This document shows, in pieces, positions 1-10,560 of a DNA stretch of 64,000 bases; position 1 is the stretch's first letter, and the number at the start of each line of letters is the position of its first letter. The stretch lies in assembly GCA_037957365.1 (NCBI GenBank), contig JARHVA010000001.1, forward strand, positions 15,666,501 to 15,730,500, in the 5' to 3' direction. The position numbers were made by a program, and so were the translations under genes. The notes under the pieces were generated by a model. The model did no database searches. It was not told the DNA's origin and was given only the letters and a program-made list of their open reading frames with translations. Origin of the DNA: Torreya grandis (lineage: Eukaryota; Streptophyta; Pinopsida; Cupressales; Taxaceae).

Positions 1-260
1 AGTTTTTGCCAAACAGGCTTAACTTCGGGATGGGTAACGATGTTATGAAGAGCGATGGATGGGTCAATGCCAGGCATACCCTGATAAGACCAAGCAAATG
101 TTATGTTATGGTTGTAGAGAAAATATTGATAGTCTCGTTGTTCCTCAAGGTTTAAGGATTGGCCAATATTGACAATATGAGGATTCTCTTGAGTGCCCAA
201 ATTAACTTCTATGGTCGATTCATTCAACATTATTTGGTTTTCAAAAGGGAGGGCTTTTTG
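1..260 (-). pseudogene. E1 reverse transcriptase, N-terminal entry region
   Basis: The minus-strand frame reads through an acidic linker into FAWSYQGMPGIDP, then a stretch ending HPEVKPVWQK. This is the signature entry of Gypsy RT (usual form FAW-Y-DMPGLDP...KPV-QK). The catalytic fingers and palm lie outside the window. The segment follows the protease and G-patch-like part of the same element. Seen: motif and frame. Known: family signature. Inferred: it was once fused in one gag-pol reading frame. Confidence 0.8.
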
Positions 261-509
261 AAGAGAAGAATCCCTCGCACCTAGATAGGTAAGAATAGAA
301 ATATCATCTTGACATTGGATGGTGTTAATGGTGGGAGAATCATGTGTGATAATTTTGAGGTGGATGAGAGGAATGGTTTTGGTTTGGCCTTCTTGTTGAT
401 AAGTTAGGGGACTCAAACTGACGGTGTTGATAAAAAAAATTTAGGTGGGTGATGTCGAGGTCTTTAAATGGAGTTAGTGAGGATAAAGGTTCTTCAAATT
501 ATAAATGTG

Positions 510-672
510 AGGTTGGTAAGGGTAGAAGTTCCTCGAATGGGAGAGGTGAGATTGGAGGTTCTCCAAATGGGAGAGGTGGGACTGGTGAGGTTGGAAGTTA
601 TCCAAATGGGAGAGGTGGAATTGGTGAAGTTGGAGGTTCTCTAAATGGGAGAGGTGGGATTGATGTTGGTGA
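510..672 (-). repeat. Proline-rich coding minisatellite in E1
   Basis: Four or so imperfect units of about 36-48 bp, recognisable on the plus strand by AATGGGAGAGGTGG followed by GATTGGTGA. On the minus strand they encode repeats of the type SP-PPLPFGEPP. They lie downstream of the G-patch-like segment in the E1 polyprotein, a region that tolerates length change. Confidence 0.7.
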
Positions 673-1025
673 TGTGGGCTCTTTCATGGAAACATACCCT
701 AATCTAAATAACTCATGAGGCTTTTGGGTTTTGAAAACATGAAGTTCATGGGGTCCTTGTTCATAGAGGCCAAAACCAAACCCTTTCCAAGCGCATTGAT
801 GAAGGTACATTTGGGCAAAAGTTAGGTTGCCAAGATAAGAAAAGTTGGAAGTGAATGGCTGGATACAAGGCATGGTAGTAGGAGTAAGAAGTGGTTTATC
901 AAGTCCCCCATAGACAAAATATGTTCTATTGTTGGGAAGGCCAAAGGGAATAAGGGTACCGATATTGAGATCATAAGATGGCTCATTTTGAAGGTTCTCA
1001 AATTCATGTGGAGAAAGGAAAGCAT
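598..1025 (-). pseudogene. E1 G-patch-like segment between protease and RT
   Basis: The minus strand carries CAWKGFGFGLYEQGPHEL, then HELFRLGYV. Spaced glycines with aromatic residues and a QGP triplet resemble the glycine-rich (G-patch-like) segment that Tat-type polyproteins carry between protease and RT. The coding is split into two overlapping frames (822-1025 and 598-873), so at least one frameshift is present. Function is inferred from position and the glycine pattern only. Confidence 0.5.
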
Positions 1026-1435
1026 CTAAAGCTAAAAGTTGATATTCCCCCAGCGTAAGATGTTAGAACATGGATTGTAAGGGGTGTTCGACCAAGATTT
1101 ATGATGAAGGAATGGTTGAACTAGTGGATGCTTCACCATTATTGAAGATATAAGTGTTGGCAGGTTGTTTTGATGTGGTGGCTTGGCTATGAAGAGGATG
1201 AAGGTGGAATAAGAACATCATTGGACTGATACGTCATATTACAAGAAGAAAAGGGACTTGGATCAACTTTTATTGTAATGACATGTCCCTCATGTTCAAA
1301 TTTGACACATCAATGAAGGGTTGAAGGGATGCATCCCATAGTGCAGATTTAAGGGTGACCGAGTAACACATTATATTTAAATTTACTTTCTACGACATAA
1401 AATAGTTTGAGGCCCCAAATAGATGTGGAGAATAA

Positions 1436-1705
1436 CTATCCCCAGAGTGGTGGCCAAGGTATCATTGAATAATCAAAGAATTGCTGAGCCTTTCGACATG
1501 ATGTTTTTAGGTAGTTGGGATTGATTATAAGCATGAGAGGAGATGATATTGATACTCGCCCTCCATCAATCATAACCCTTTTGACATGTATATGATTGAT
1601 GGATGATGTGATAAAAAGAGGGGGATCAGGGTCTTTGTTATGATATGGTGGGATTTTAAACTCTTGAAAGGTGACCCTGGTAATGTGTTGGATAACTCTG
1701 ATCAA
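1436..1705 (-). pseudogene. E1 retropepsin-like aspartic protease fragment
   Basis: An 89-residue open segment contains VKRVMIDGGRVSISSP. This aligns with the Gypsy protease active site, usually V-R-LID-GSS-NI; Asp-Gly-Gly replaces Asp-Asn/Ser-Gly. Upstream residues such as FKIPPYHNKDPDPPLFI match the usual lead-in where a substrate strand precedes the active site. It lies downstream of gag and upstream of RT, as expected for Gypsy. The flap and the second half, with the GRPW-type motif, are not recognisable. Confidence 0.62.
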
Positions 1706-1799
1706 ATATGTAAGAGGTTGGGGATCATCCAGTTAAATTTCTATAGAACGTAATGCTTTGATTAATGTTTGACGCTGTTGAGGTGAGGTGCTAATTCAG

Positions 1800-3700
1800 T
1801 CATAAAGACTCATTTTGACTGGCATTTGGTGAATTTGTTTTATCACCAAGCATTAGATGAATGAAGATGCATTGGAAGATGAAGGGGCTCCCAAAATGGA
1901 GACTTTAGGCTTGGATGGTTGTGAGGGTAAAGGTGAAGGTATAGTTGTTTGGGTTTGGTTGGTTGGTTGGGGAGTTAAAGTGTAAGACCATGGAATGGTG
2001 GACTTGGCTTTACCTTTTTCATTATGCTAGACTGCTTTACCCTTATCCTTGTGTTAGGCTCAAGACCGAGTGACCATATGAATAGTATGGATAAGGGGAG
2101 CAATTACTTGCTTTAGTTCCTCTGATTCACTCCTTGGGGGGAGTAGAGAAGTAGATGATTGGTGGGTAGATTAGATAGGTGGTAAAAGAGGCAAGGGGCT
2201 TAAAGAAGGTTCATCCAATAGATCATCCTCCTCCAAAAGGCCATGAATGATAGTTTGGAGAGCTTTACAGTTCTTCGTATCAGTCTACGTGTCCTATGAT
2301 AAAGACAAATCAGATTATCTTTGAACTAGGTTGGCTTTTGGTGAGTGGGGTCAAAAGGTTTGATTGGTGGTAGGCTAATGGCAAAAGCTTGTAGGAGCCT
2401 TTGTAAAATAGTTATATAAGATTTTTATAGAGATTTTAGAGGTGGTGGAGTTTGAATTTTTGGTTTAGGTTCCATATTAGGCAAGGGATTTTTAACATGA
2501 GGTACAGTTGGTGGATTGAGCTTGGTTGGTGGTTTAAAAAGAATTGGTTTAGTTATAAATGGTTTAGGAATTGGGAGTTTAGATGATGAGGGTTTAAAGG
2601 ATGTGAAAGTGGATGGAGAAAGGTTGGAAAGGAATGATGATGAAATGGGAGATGGGCTTGTTATAGGTGGAGAAAGGGGAGATGGTTTTTTGGAGGAAGA
2701 GTAGGTTATGGGAATGGTGGAGGGATATGGTCCTAAAATAGAAGGTAGAGGTGAAAGAGTTGGTATGGCTCTTCCTCGAGGTTGTGGTTTGGGTAATCCT
2801 ATTTTCTTAATGGATTGAATTGGATTTGTTTGTGGTTATGTTGATGTGGTTAAGTCTAATCTTAAAGGAAGGTGAATAGGATTTGGCATTTGAAGGATCC
2901 CCAGGTTCTTGATTGGCTTGATAAAAGAAGCATAGGGTGATTTGGCAATTTAGGTTGGGGTAATTGAGATGGTTCTATGATGAATTTGGGAGGGGTAGTT
3001 GGTGGAGTTTTGAGAGTGGACTCCAGTGAAGTAGAAGGTTCACATTTATTTTGATACGAGTGTCCAAGCCGATGCCAAAAGGTGGCTTTATCAAAGTTAG
3101 GTTGAGCGGTAAATTCCAAACTTTGAACTAGTCAAGAAAAAGGTTTATAAATGGGTTTTGTTCCTTGATCATTAGTTTAAAAGTATAAACCTTTTGGGGA
3201 TGGAGTGGTTATAGTGTTGCTATCCTTGGTGGAAGGTTCAAAAGGTAACGATTGGGTAGGTAGGGGTATTGTCTCTTGGGAAATGATTTTCAAGGGAGGT
3301 ATAGATAATTCTTTAATTGATGTGGTAAGGGTAATGGTTTCAAGTGGTAGGGTTGGTATAACTTCTTCCTTAGTTTGGTTGTCCAAAGAAGTAGGTGATT
3401 CTTCTATTTGGTCTAGAGGAGTGGATGAAATGGTTGATGGAGTGGTTATCTCCTTGGGTATTTCCATCATAGGAGGGTTAGACAGAACTGTAGTTTCATC
3501 CAAGGAAGTGGAAGGGGTAACTACTTCCTGGACATTTGAAGAAATAGGTGGTGGGTTGCCTTCCTCTATTTGGGTGATAGAGGTGATGACTTCTTCAGTA
3601 GTGGGTACATTACTGATGACATTAATTACATGTGCCGCATGTGAGTTGGAGGATTTGGGTTGGATTTCATGGTGTTGGGTTGAAGGTGGATGATTTGGGA
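1800..3700 (-). pseudogene. E1 proline/threonine-rich spacer between gag knuckle and protease
   Basis: Two open minus-strand pieces (3503-3177 and 3119-2862) are rich in Pro, Thr, Ser, Leu and Glu, for example PKEITTPSTISSTPLDQIEE and TPPTTPPKFI. There is no domain I recognise. The composition is typical of the low-complexity linker in long plant Gypsy polyproteins. The plus-strand reading of the same DNA is open but Gly/Val-rich and is its shadow. About 2 kb is longer than a usual linker, so an extra decayed domain could be hidden here. Confidence 0.45.
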
Positions 3701-3782
3701 ATGGTTTTTAGAAAATATCAAGAGATTGATTGGAACGAGCATTTGGGTTATCAAACACAAGCTCCCCTTTATCAATTAGCTC

Positions 3783-5634
3783 CTATACAATGCTCTTAAA
3801 GGTATTACATCTATCAGTATCATGTCCAACAATTTGATGATAATCACAATGATCATTCTCATTGTACCACCCAGGAAGGGGGCAAGAAGTATCAAATTGT
3901 TGAGGGGGCTTAATGGGTGGAAGTTGGATTAGATTGGCTTTAAGTAGTTTTTCCAAGGCTGATGTATAAGACTCCCCTATCAGGGTAAATGGTTTTGAAG
4001 GAGCCCAGTTTTGGGTATAGTTTTGGTGATTGAAAGGATTGTTGGTTTGAGGTGTTTGGTTGATGATTGGAGGAGGTGCGGTTTTGAGAACAACCAAATG
4101 TGATGATGCTTTTGCTTTAGAACTGGTTGGGTTTATGGTTTTGGTGGAGGATGACTCAGTGATCTTGAAAATAGAATTTTTATTCTAAAGCTTCAACTTC
4201 CATTCATTGATAGCATGGTTTTCCAATTTGTGGGCCATAATGAATGCTTTGTCAAAGGTCCTAAAGGTTTGGACTTGAAGAGTTGGAGCAATGTGTTTAG
4301 CACACCTTCAAGAGAATAATTCAATTAATTTAGGTTGGGGTAATGGGAAACTAAGTTTATTAATGAGGCTCCTCCATCTGGCAATGAAATCAATAATGGA
4401 TTCATCTTTAAATTATTTGATGGAATATAGGTCAGTAATGAAAACCTTTTTAGATATATTCACTGCTGTGTTCTAAAATGGTTTGCACCAATCGAGAGAA
4501 AGAAAAGATAGAATGAGTGGGAAGGGCACTATACCAATCGAGGGTGGCCCCAGATAATGACATGGGAAAGGTTCTGAGGAGGAGAGTATCATCAAAAGTG
4601 ATCAAGTAGCATGCATGATGAAAAGCTCTTAAGTGTTGTTGAGGATCCTCCTTACCATGGAATTTAGAAAATTTGGGCAATTCCCATTGAGAAGGATAAG
4701 CATGGATGGGCATGGAGGGGTGGATAGGCTCATTACAAATTTGGTCATAAGACAAAAGATTAGTTGAGGTGGAGATGGATGACTCCAAACTAGTCATTTT
4801 ATCTAGTAACATTTTGATTAGATCGGGTTGAGGTTGAGAAACCACATAATTAAGAGGTATATTCTATTGAGGTTGGCTTGCAACTATGTGTGAATAGGTG
4901 ATAGATGGTGCTGAAGAAGCCACACACTAGTAGGTGGTGGTAAGGGGTTGAGATGGTGGCACATAAGATCTAATTGGTATAAAAGGTTGGGTGGAGGCTG
5001 GTATATACCCTTACAGGTTAGGGACATACTGGTAAGTTGTCATAAGTACCTGTTGGGGAATGGATTTGGCTAGTATGGTGGAGGTAAGTAGAAGTTGGGT
5101 AGGTTGAATTTGGGTAGTGACCCCAATGATGATTGGGGTAAGACCTTGGGGTATGGAGATCACTAAGTTTTGAAAGGGGGTTGAGGTTGGTGCATTGGTT
5201 AAACTAGAGGGAATGGTATAAGCAAGAGTAGAAGATAATGCCATGATAGATGGGACATAGGTGACTAATGGCAAGGTTAAACCCACATGGGGTGTGATAG
5301 GAGGTGTTTGGTTGGGAGGTGGAAGGCTGGTTTGATTTTGGGTAGATGAGATATTTGTCATAAGATGGGATGGCATGCCCATAGAAGGATCGAAAGAAGG
5401 AATCAAAGCAGAGGGGGCACGGTGAGGCAAAGTGTTGAGGTAATATTGTAAAGCAACTAGATTATTGTCAAGAAAGGCAATAAAGTCTAGATCTCCTTCA
5501 GATATGATTGGGATTATATAATGGGAAGGTGGTGGAGGAGAATGGTGAGGTGAAGCATGAGGAGATTTGTTATCTTTTAAGGTATAATCCATGGATGAAG
5601 AAGAAGGTGGTGGTTGGTTGTTTTGATTTCTCAC
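3783..5634 (-). pseudogene. E1 gag polyprotein
   Basis: Three open minus-strand blocks follow one another. 5634-5011 is a Pro/Thr/Ser-rich N-terminus. 4845-4450 has ELPKFSKFHGKEDPQQHLRAF and, further on, LSGATLDWYSALP, the classic retrotransposon gag core. 4097-3783 has a modified zinc knuckle, CDYHQIVGHDTDRC, of the C-x2-H-x4-H-x4-C kind seen in plant Gypsy gag. Stops and shifts separate the blocks. Gag would build the virus-like particle in the cytoplasm; this copy cannot, as it stands. Confidence 0.82.
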
Positions 5635-6326
5635 TTGTTGTCAGGTTAAAACCATATGAGAAAATAGGAAATGTTATTGTGACACTCACACATCAAACAT
5701 AAAGAAAACCAAAAAGAATTTCAAAATAATCAATATATACACTAAGAAGTGCATTTTAATCTTAAGATTACTTTTAAATCACTTTTGGTTTATGCCTTAA
5801 AGAGTGTGATAAGTGAGGTTGGTTTGAAAAAAAAGTACTAAAGAGGAAGTCTATGGATGGTTTCAGGTTGCTTAGGCACTCAAAAAGAAGATCTATGTTG
5901 AACTTCAGTACGTGGCTTGGTATTGGGGCCTACCCCCTCACTTCACAATTTCACAGCGATAAGGGTGTCGGGTGCTTAGCCAAGATATACTGAGTCCAGA
6001 GTTTATACTCAACTAGAGAGCTGAGTTTGTTATCCCCTTGGTGGAAAAATCTAAGTGGGATAGATGGGAGGAGGCAAGGTTGCCACCAGGTGATGAAATC
6101 CAGGTCGGTCCTTGTCTCAAGTATTGTTTTGATGTATAAATTATTTTGTGATTCAGTTTTATGTTTGATAACAAGTGTAAATGCTACGATAAGATTACTT
6201 TGCCTCCTAAGTTATTAGATGAACTAAAATCAACAAGCAATCAATGAATGCAAATGGTTGATTTTTAAGCCCAAAAAGAAATGATTTCATTTGATGAGCA
6301 AATAATTAAGGAAGACAAAGAATTGT
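5635..6326 (-). other. E1 untranslated leader between primer site and gag
   Basis: About 690 bp with no sustained frame on either strand. It sits between the candidate primer site and the gag N-terminus, so it should be the 5' untranslated leader of E1. I see no hairpin array or repeat in it. Confidence 0.5.
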
Positions 6327-6344
6327 GTCCCATCGGGCATCCCA
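6327..6344 (-). promoter_or_regulatory. E1 candidate primer-binding site
   Basis: On the minus strand the sequence TGGGATGCCCGATGGGAC starts 3 bp after the LTR end. The L2 element has TGGCATGCCCGATGGGA at the same place, 3 bp after its 5' LTR (30948-30964). Sharing 13 consecutive bases at the same position supports a real tRNA primer site. I could not name the tRNA. Confidence 0.65.
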
Positions 6345-6846
6345 AAATGTTTCAATTTATTTTCTTCATTTCTTAGTTCTGAAAGTAGAAAGAAGAAAGT
6401 GAGTATGAGGGTATATAGATGGGTACTTGATATAGTGCACGCGTTGATCTAGATGAATGTGGGAAATCCTCCTTGGCTAGGGAGGACAACCTGTAAATCA
6501 CAAGAAAACTAAAGGAGGATTTATTAGATGGTAGGTTGAGTGGATTGCCTAGCATACACTAGATCCAATAAGCATGAGGCTTTATATGAGGCTGTCAATC
6601 TAGTTGTAAGATAATTAAGTTGAAAATGATATAAGAAATGTACTTACATTCAAATGATAAGAAAGTCAATATGCAAGAATGTAAATGATATACTTGTTTG
6701 ATAGAAGATATGGCACAATGGGTCAGTGTATCAAGGTCAGGTCCAGGGGGTCTAGGTGGGGTCTATAGGTAGATCAGGAAAATAAACACAAATTTGATTT
6801 GGTGAAAGGGGGAGAAAATAATAATCTATTATTTTCTTTAATAGTG

Positions 6847-6954
6847 ACCATCGATGGTCAAGATGATCGATGATGGTTGGGTATGACTGATGCTGGTTAG
6901 GTAATTGATGATGGTTGCTGTGACCAGTGATGATTACAACAATCGATGATGGTT
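6847..6954. repeat. Palindrome array, about 19-bp period, in E1 LTR
   Basis: Six 12-bp units start near 6847, 6866, 6886, 6904, 6923 and 6942. The first is a perfect 16-bp palindrome TGACCATCGATGGTCA. Others are ATCGATGATGGT, ACTGATGCTGGT, ATTGATGATGGT, ACCAGTGATGAT and ATCGATGATGGT. Spacing is 18-20 bp. In minus-strand sense the array lies downstream of the TATA box, in the part of the LTR expected to be transcribed. Confidence 0.75.
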
Positions 6955-7304
6955 GCCTATGGATTTCCTATGAGAGAATGGGTAAGAGGTTGAGAAGGAA
7001 GTAAGGGGATATGGCTGATTAATAGAGGGTGAGATAGGGGTTATGAGGGTATATATTGGTGTCAACATGAATAGATCAAAATAACAAATTTTGATAAAGG
7101 GTGAAAACACCAAAAATAAAGGAGAGATACTTGTATGATGTCAAGTGGATGATAGTTGAAACTTGAAGGGAGTTAAGTAGCATAATATTACTTCAGCCTT
7201 CTAAAATCACATAGATAGAGCTTTGCAATCTTGGATGCCTACACACAGAAAATAAAAGACTTTGGATGAAAATTTATGGATCTACAACCCCTCCAAGAGC
7301 CCTG

Positions 7305-7312
7305 TATTTATA
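7305..7312 (-). promoter_or_regulatory. TATA box of the E1 LTR
   Basis: The minus strand reads GCTATAAATACAGGG, a strong plant TATA context. The L1 LTR has GCTATAAATAC at a comparable place. It should start the genomic RNA leftward. Confidence 0.6.
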
Positions 7313-7483
7313 GCAAAAACTTGCTAAGTGAGGAGGGAATCTTTGAGGGAAAGTTGGTAAGTTAGGAGGGTAAATATCCCTATTTTCATTCTTTTTTTAA
7401 TGCTAGTGTTAAATAAATTTGGCATTTTGGAGGGTGTTATTCTCGAACAAAGCTGATAATGCTTTTAAAGCTTAGTGACCCCA

Positions 7484-7535
7484 ACCATCGATGGTTAGGG
7501 TCAACCGTCAATGGTTACCCTAACTGGTGATGGTT
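7484..7535. repeat. Second palindrome array upstream of the E1 TATA box
   Basis: Three units at 7484 (ACCATCGATGGT, perfect palindrome), 7504 (ACCGTCAATGGT) and 7523 (ACTGGTGATGGT), 19-20 bp apart. In minus-strand sense they lie about 170-220 bp upstream of the TATA box, so they could be U3 enhancer elements. Confidence 0.7.
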
Positions 7536-7702
7536 GAGGGGCTATGAACAAATGGGTAAAAAGGTCATGATTTAGGTGTTTTAACATAACAAAGTTATAA
7601 ATAGGTGTTAATAGGTTAGGTAGGGACCATAGGTTAAGACAACATCAAAAACTGTCATTATGTAGTTTTTAAGTGTCTATAATTCCCTTGAAAAAGCCCT
7701 TG

Positions 7703-8435
7703 CTAGAGATGGGTAGGGGATTTATGAAGAGGATAAGTGGAATCTTGAGTCTCAACAATAGGATACTCTACAACAATTCCCTTTTTCCTTTGAAGGTTTC
7801 TTTGGATTAAATTCCAAGAAGCGAAGGTTTGAGGCTTATCTACTTTTTCCTTTTCTTGAATGAGTATGAGAGAGGTTGGTTTCAAAAAGAGAGGGCATGA
7901 CATAGTTAGTGTCATTTACATAATAGAAGGTATAAAATGGGATGGCTTGATATTCTTCAAATGAATTCTCCTTAATGACTTATGTAGCTCTTGATGAGGA
8001 TGAGACTTGATAAGGTGGGTTAGGGGTTTGGATTCAAGTATGAAAAGGAGTAGGAGAGGGTAGTTGGGGTCTAGGATTGGTTGTTCTCTATCCTAAGAAC
8101 AACTGATAGTCATTTTTCCTCTTGGCTTGGTCTTGCATAACCAATCAATCCTTTTGAAACTTCAACTTTTGCTCTTGAACATGAGCTTGGTGTTTGAGAT
8201 TTTGTTGTTGCTGATAATACTCTTCCTCCCTATCAACCTCTCTTAACCTTCTTTCAAGATCAAGCATCATCTCTTTAAGGCTCATTTCTAGTTGATTAGA
8301 GAGAGGCACCATTTTAAAAGGTTGGTACATTGAATTTTGAGGACCACTTCGGGTTAAGCCATGAACACTGTTAGCTTGACATGAAAGATAAGGAATGAAA
8401 GAACATGCATTTTGATCAAATGGAGAATGATACAT
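7703..8435 (-). pseudogene. Unidentified minus-strand coding relic, coiled-coil-like N-terminus
   Basis: Two open minus-strand pieces, 8435-8145 (96 residues) and 7915-7703 (70 residues), lie in different frames with few stops between them. The first has a charged, heptad-like stretch (LKEMMLDLERRLREVDREEE, then Gln/His-rich). The second is Lys- and Pro-rich. It may be a gag N-terminal part of an older element into which E1 inserted, but no diagnostic motif is present. I do not recognise the family. Confidence 0.3.
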
Positions 8436-8439
8436 ACCA

Positions 8440-9309
8440 AATAAAGGTGATTAGTCACCTGGGATGCTTATACCATCTGATGAATGCTCAGAGTCATCAT
8501 TGATATTTGCATACTTGCCTCCAAAGGCTGATTGAATGAAAAGAACACCAAAAATATTCACTTAGTGCACGATAAACTTAGTCCCTTTAGGCATGCTAAA
8601 AACTATTATTACATTAATGTGCACCCTTGGATAGGGTTCTTTAGGATCTCTCCCATTAAATCAGAATATTGGGACAACCCTAGGCTATGGGTAACCTATG
8701 TTGGGGTTGAACCTTTAGAGTGGGTCAACTTCCTCTTTAATGCTCACCTAAACTAATGCTTCATAGGGAAAAGGGTTAGAAAGGGGATAAGGTCTCCTAA
8801 GAAGGTTAACCAGGTGATGCACCAAATTCAAAAGGGAAACTCCCATAAGTTTGAAATCACACTAGATCAACAGAAGACAATACTAGCTCATACAACCTCA
8901 AGATCAAAATATTTGTATAAGTATTTCATAGAAGAGGTTCAGAGTAGAACACTAATCTAGACCTGTAAGCATCATTGAACACTTCCTAAACAAGATCAGA
9001 AAGAGGACAATGGATGAGTACGACTCTCCTTCACACAATTCCATCATGCACAACTCACCAAACTAGATCTAAGGCAAGTGATAGGCAAAGAAAGTCTTAT
9101 ATTGTATCAAAAGGTAGTTCTTACAAATGCTTGACAGGGTCGAGCCTAATCAAGCTGAGCATACTTTACAACATCTCAAAGAGTTCCATATTTCCCAAAA
9201 AGATGAAAAAAATCTAAAATCTTAGAACATTTATAAAGGAGAAGAGAATGGGACAATATATGAAAAAAGGAGAAAGAGAAAGAATGTGGGAGCACACCAT
9301 CAGAACAAG
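8440..9309. other. Unassigned stretch
   Basis: A plus-strand frame from 8532 to 8756 (74 residues, with NPRLWVTYVGVEPLEWVNF) continues past a stop in the same frame for about 60 more residues. I recognise no domain, and codon-like structure fades after about 9000. Treat as decayed sequence of unknown origin. Confidence 0.25.
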
Positions 9310-9725
9310 AACACTTTGTCTTGGGTCATTAATTGAACTTGAGCTACCACATTTTATCCCTAGCCAATGAAAACCTTGCCACCTTTTTGATTAATTAGGA
9401 CACTATCCATGTCTTGTTTGGTGAGGAAGTCCCCAAAGGTTCTGAGGATGCATTGAATTCCCCTAGCTATAGTTCCTAACACTAGACCCTTTCTTTGATC
9501 CTTCACACCATCTTTCCACTTGGCTTCTGCATCAGGATAAAATCTTATGTCTATAAACCTGACTGAGCTTTGATTATGTCTACTTTGGGTGGCTATCTTT
9601 CGAGATCATGACTTGATACATTCTTTCATTGATTACATATAGCCTCATGTTTGATTTGAAAACTAGACCTAGGTTACTATAGAGGAAAACTAATATAATA
9701 TTATTGGTTTTCTTATAGTCCATAT
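9310..9725 (-). pseudogene. Unidentified, once-coding relic
   Basis: The minus strand holds two long open pieces joined by one frameshift near 9565. The first has FKSNMRLYVINERMYQVMIS. The second has FYPDAEAKWKDGV, TIARGIQCILRTFGDFLTKQ and GGKVFIG, then two stops and NVVAQVQLM. Amino-acid balance looks like a real folded protein rather than chance. It lies apart from any gag or pol core I can name. Possible sources are an extra retroelement domain, a host pseudogene fragment or an endogenous viral relic. No assignment is made. Confidence 0.35.
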
Positions 9726-10199
9726 AGATGGCACTTTGCTTGATGTCTGGTTGCTTTTATAATAAGTTGACACCTTTTTTTCTTATATTAGGTCTAAAAG
9801 ACCTATTTTACCTTTATTGAGTTCTACAAGTAATGCTTGGTCCTTATATTTATCCTGGTTCAACTTAGGTTGAGCTCAAGCTCAATTTCATGTATTTTTT
9901 GCCAGCTCAGATCCTTTCATTTGCTTTACCTGATTTAAATTGCTCCATCGACCCTTATAAAAAATGTCACAGCACAATCTTTTTTTCATTAGTTATTGAA
10001 TGCTGACTCAAACACTTGACTTCTTTGACCTTGTTGCTTCATTGATATGCCTATGCACGAATACACATGATTCATCGATCTTTGCCATGATCCACATGCT
10101 TTTGACACTTGTCCTTGACTCATTAGCTCCATAGATTTATTAACTTCTTGACCATATATGCACCATCAATCTTAATGAGTGATTAAATGTGAGCCCTTA
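9726..10199. other. Unassigned AT-rich stretch
   Basis: No frame above background, no LTR ends and no clear repeat. Some short words (CATTTGA, TTGACAC) anticipate the tandem repeat that follows. Confidence 0.4.
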
Positions 10200-10560
10200 G
10201 ATTTACTTGAGACCCACCATTTGAATCTAATGGCCAATTCATGATCTTAAATTTAACATTTGTGCTCCCATCATTTGACATTTGTATGATCATATTTGAT
10301 GTTCACATAACCTTCAATTTTAAACCCCAATGGTTTCTTACATAAGTTTAACATTAACATCCATGTACACGTCATTTGATGTTCACGTGATTATTTTTTA
10401 TGTCTCATAAACCATCAAATTTAAACTTGTATGATTTTTGCCTAAGATTTATTTTGACACCCATGTGAGCATCAATGATGTTTATGCAACCATCATTGAC
10501 ATCCTACAAACTATCAAATTTAAAACACCAATGGATTTTCACCTAAACTTAAATTTCACA
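10200..10560. repeat. Degenerate tandem repeat of about 100 bp
   Basis: Roughly three units share, in order, a TTTAAA word, CCAATGG, CCTAAG or CATAAG, TTGACACCCATGTGA-like sequence, TTTGATGTTCAC-like sequence and CATCAAATTTAAA. Units begin near 10240, 10340 and 10440. They differ by many substitutions. No coding frame crosses them. Confidence 0.55.

Larger units (their letters stand above)
1..7681 (-). mobile_element. E1: Tat-type Ty3/Gypsy retrotransposon, 3' part outside window
   Basis: Read on the minus strand the order is 5' LTR (7681-6348), primer site (6344-6327), leader, gag (about 5634-3783), a proline-rich spacer, aspartic protease (1705-1436), a G-patch-like segment (about 860-600) and the start of reverse transcriptase (260-1). 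This order, and the RT entry sequence, match plant non-chromovirus Gypsy elements of the Tat/Athila group. RT, RNase H, integrase and 3' LTR must lie left of base 1. Frames are broken by many stops and shifts, so the copy is dead. Target-site duplications cannot be checked because only one end is present. Confidence 0.82.
6348..7681 (-). repeat. E1 5' LTR
   Basis: The left end (TGTTTC on the plus strand) lies 3 bp from the primer site. The right end reads GTGTCTATA on the plus strand, the complement of TATAGACAC. L1 and L2 LTRs begin TGTAGACACC, so the E1 start is TG changed to TA. Length is about 1334 bp. It holds a minus-strand TATA box at 7305-7312 and two arrays of ATCGAT-centred palindromes. 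The partner LTR lies outside the window, so the right end is inferred from similarity to L1 and L2. Confidence 0.62.

Noticed and set aside
449..718. Plus-strand Gly/Ser/Asn-rich frame with repeats
   Set aside because: Shadow of the proline-rich minisatellite on the coding minus strand.
3205..3693. Plus-strand frame of 162 residues
   Set aside because: Gly/Val/Ser-rich shadow of the minus-strand proline/threonine-rich spacer of E1.
8532..8756. Plus-strand frame possibly a host gene exon
   Set aside because: No recognised domain, no splice-site context I could trust, and stops on both sides.
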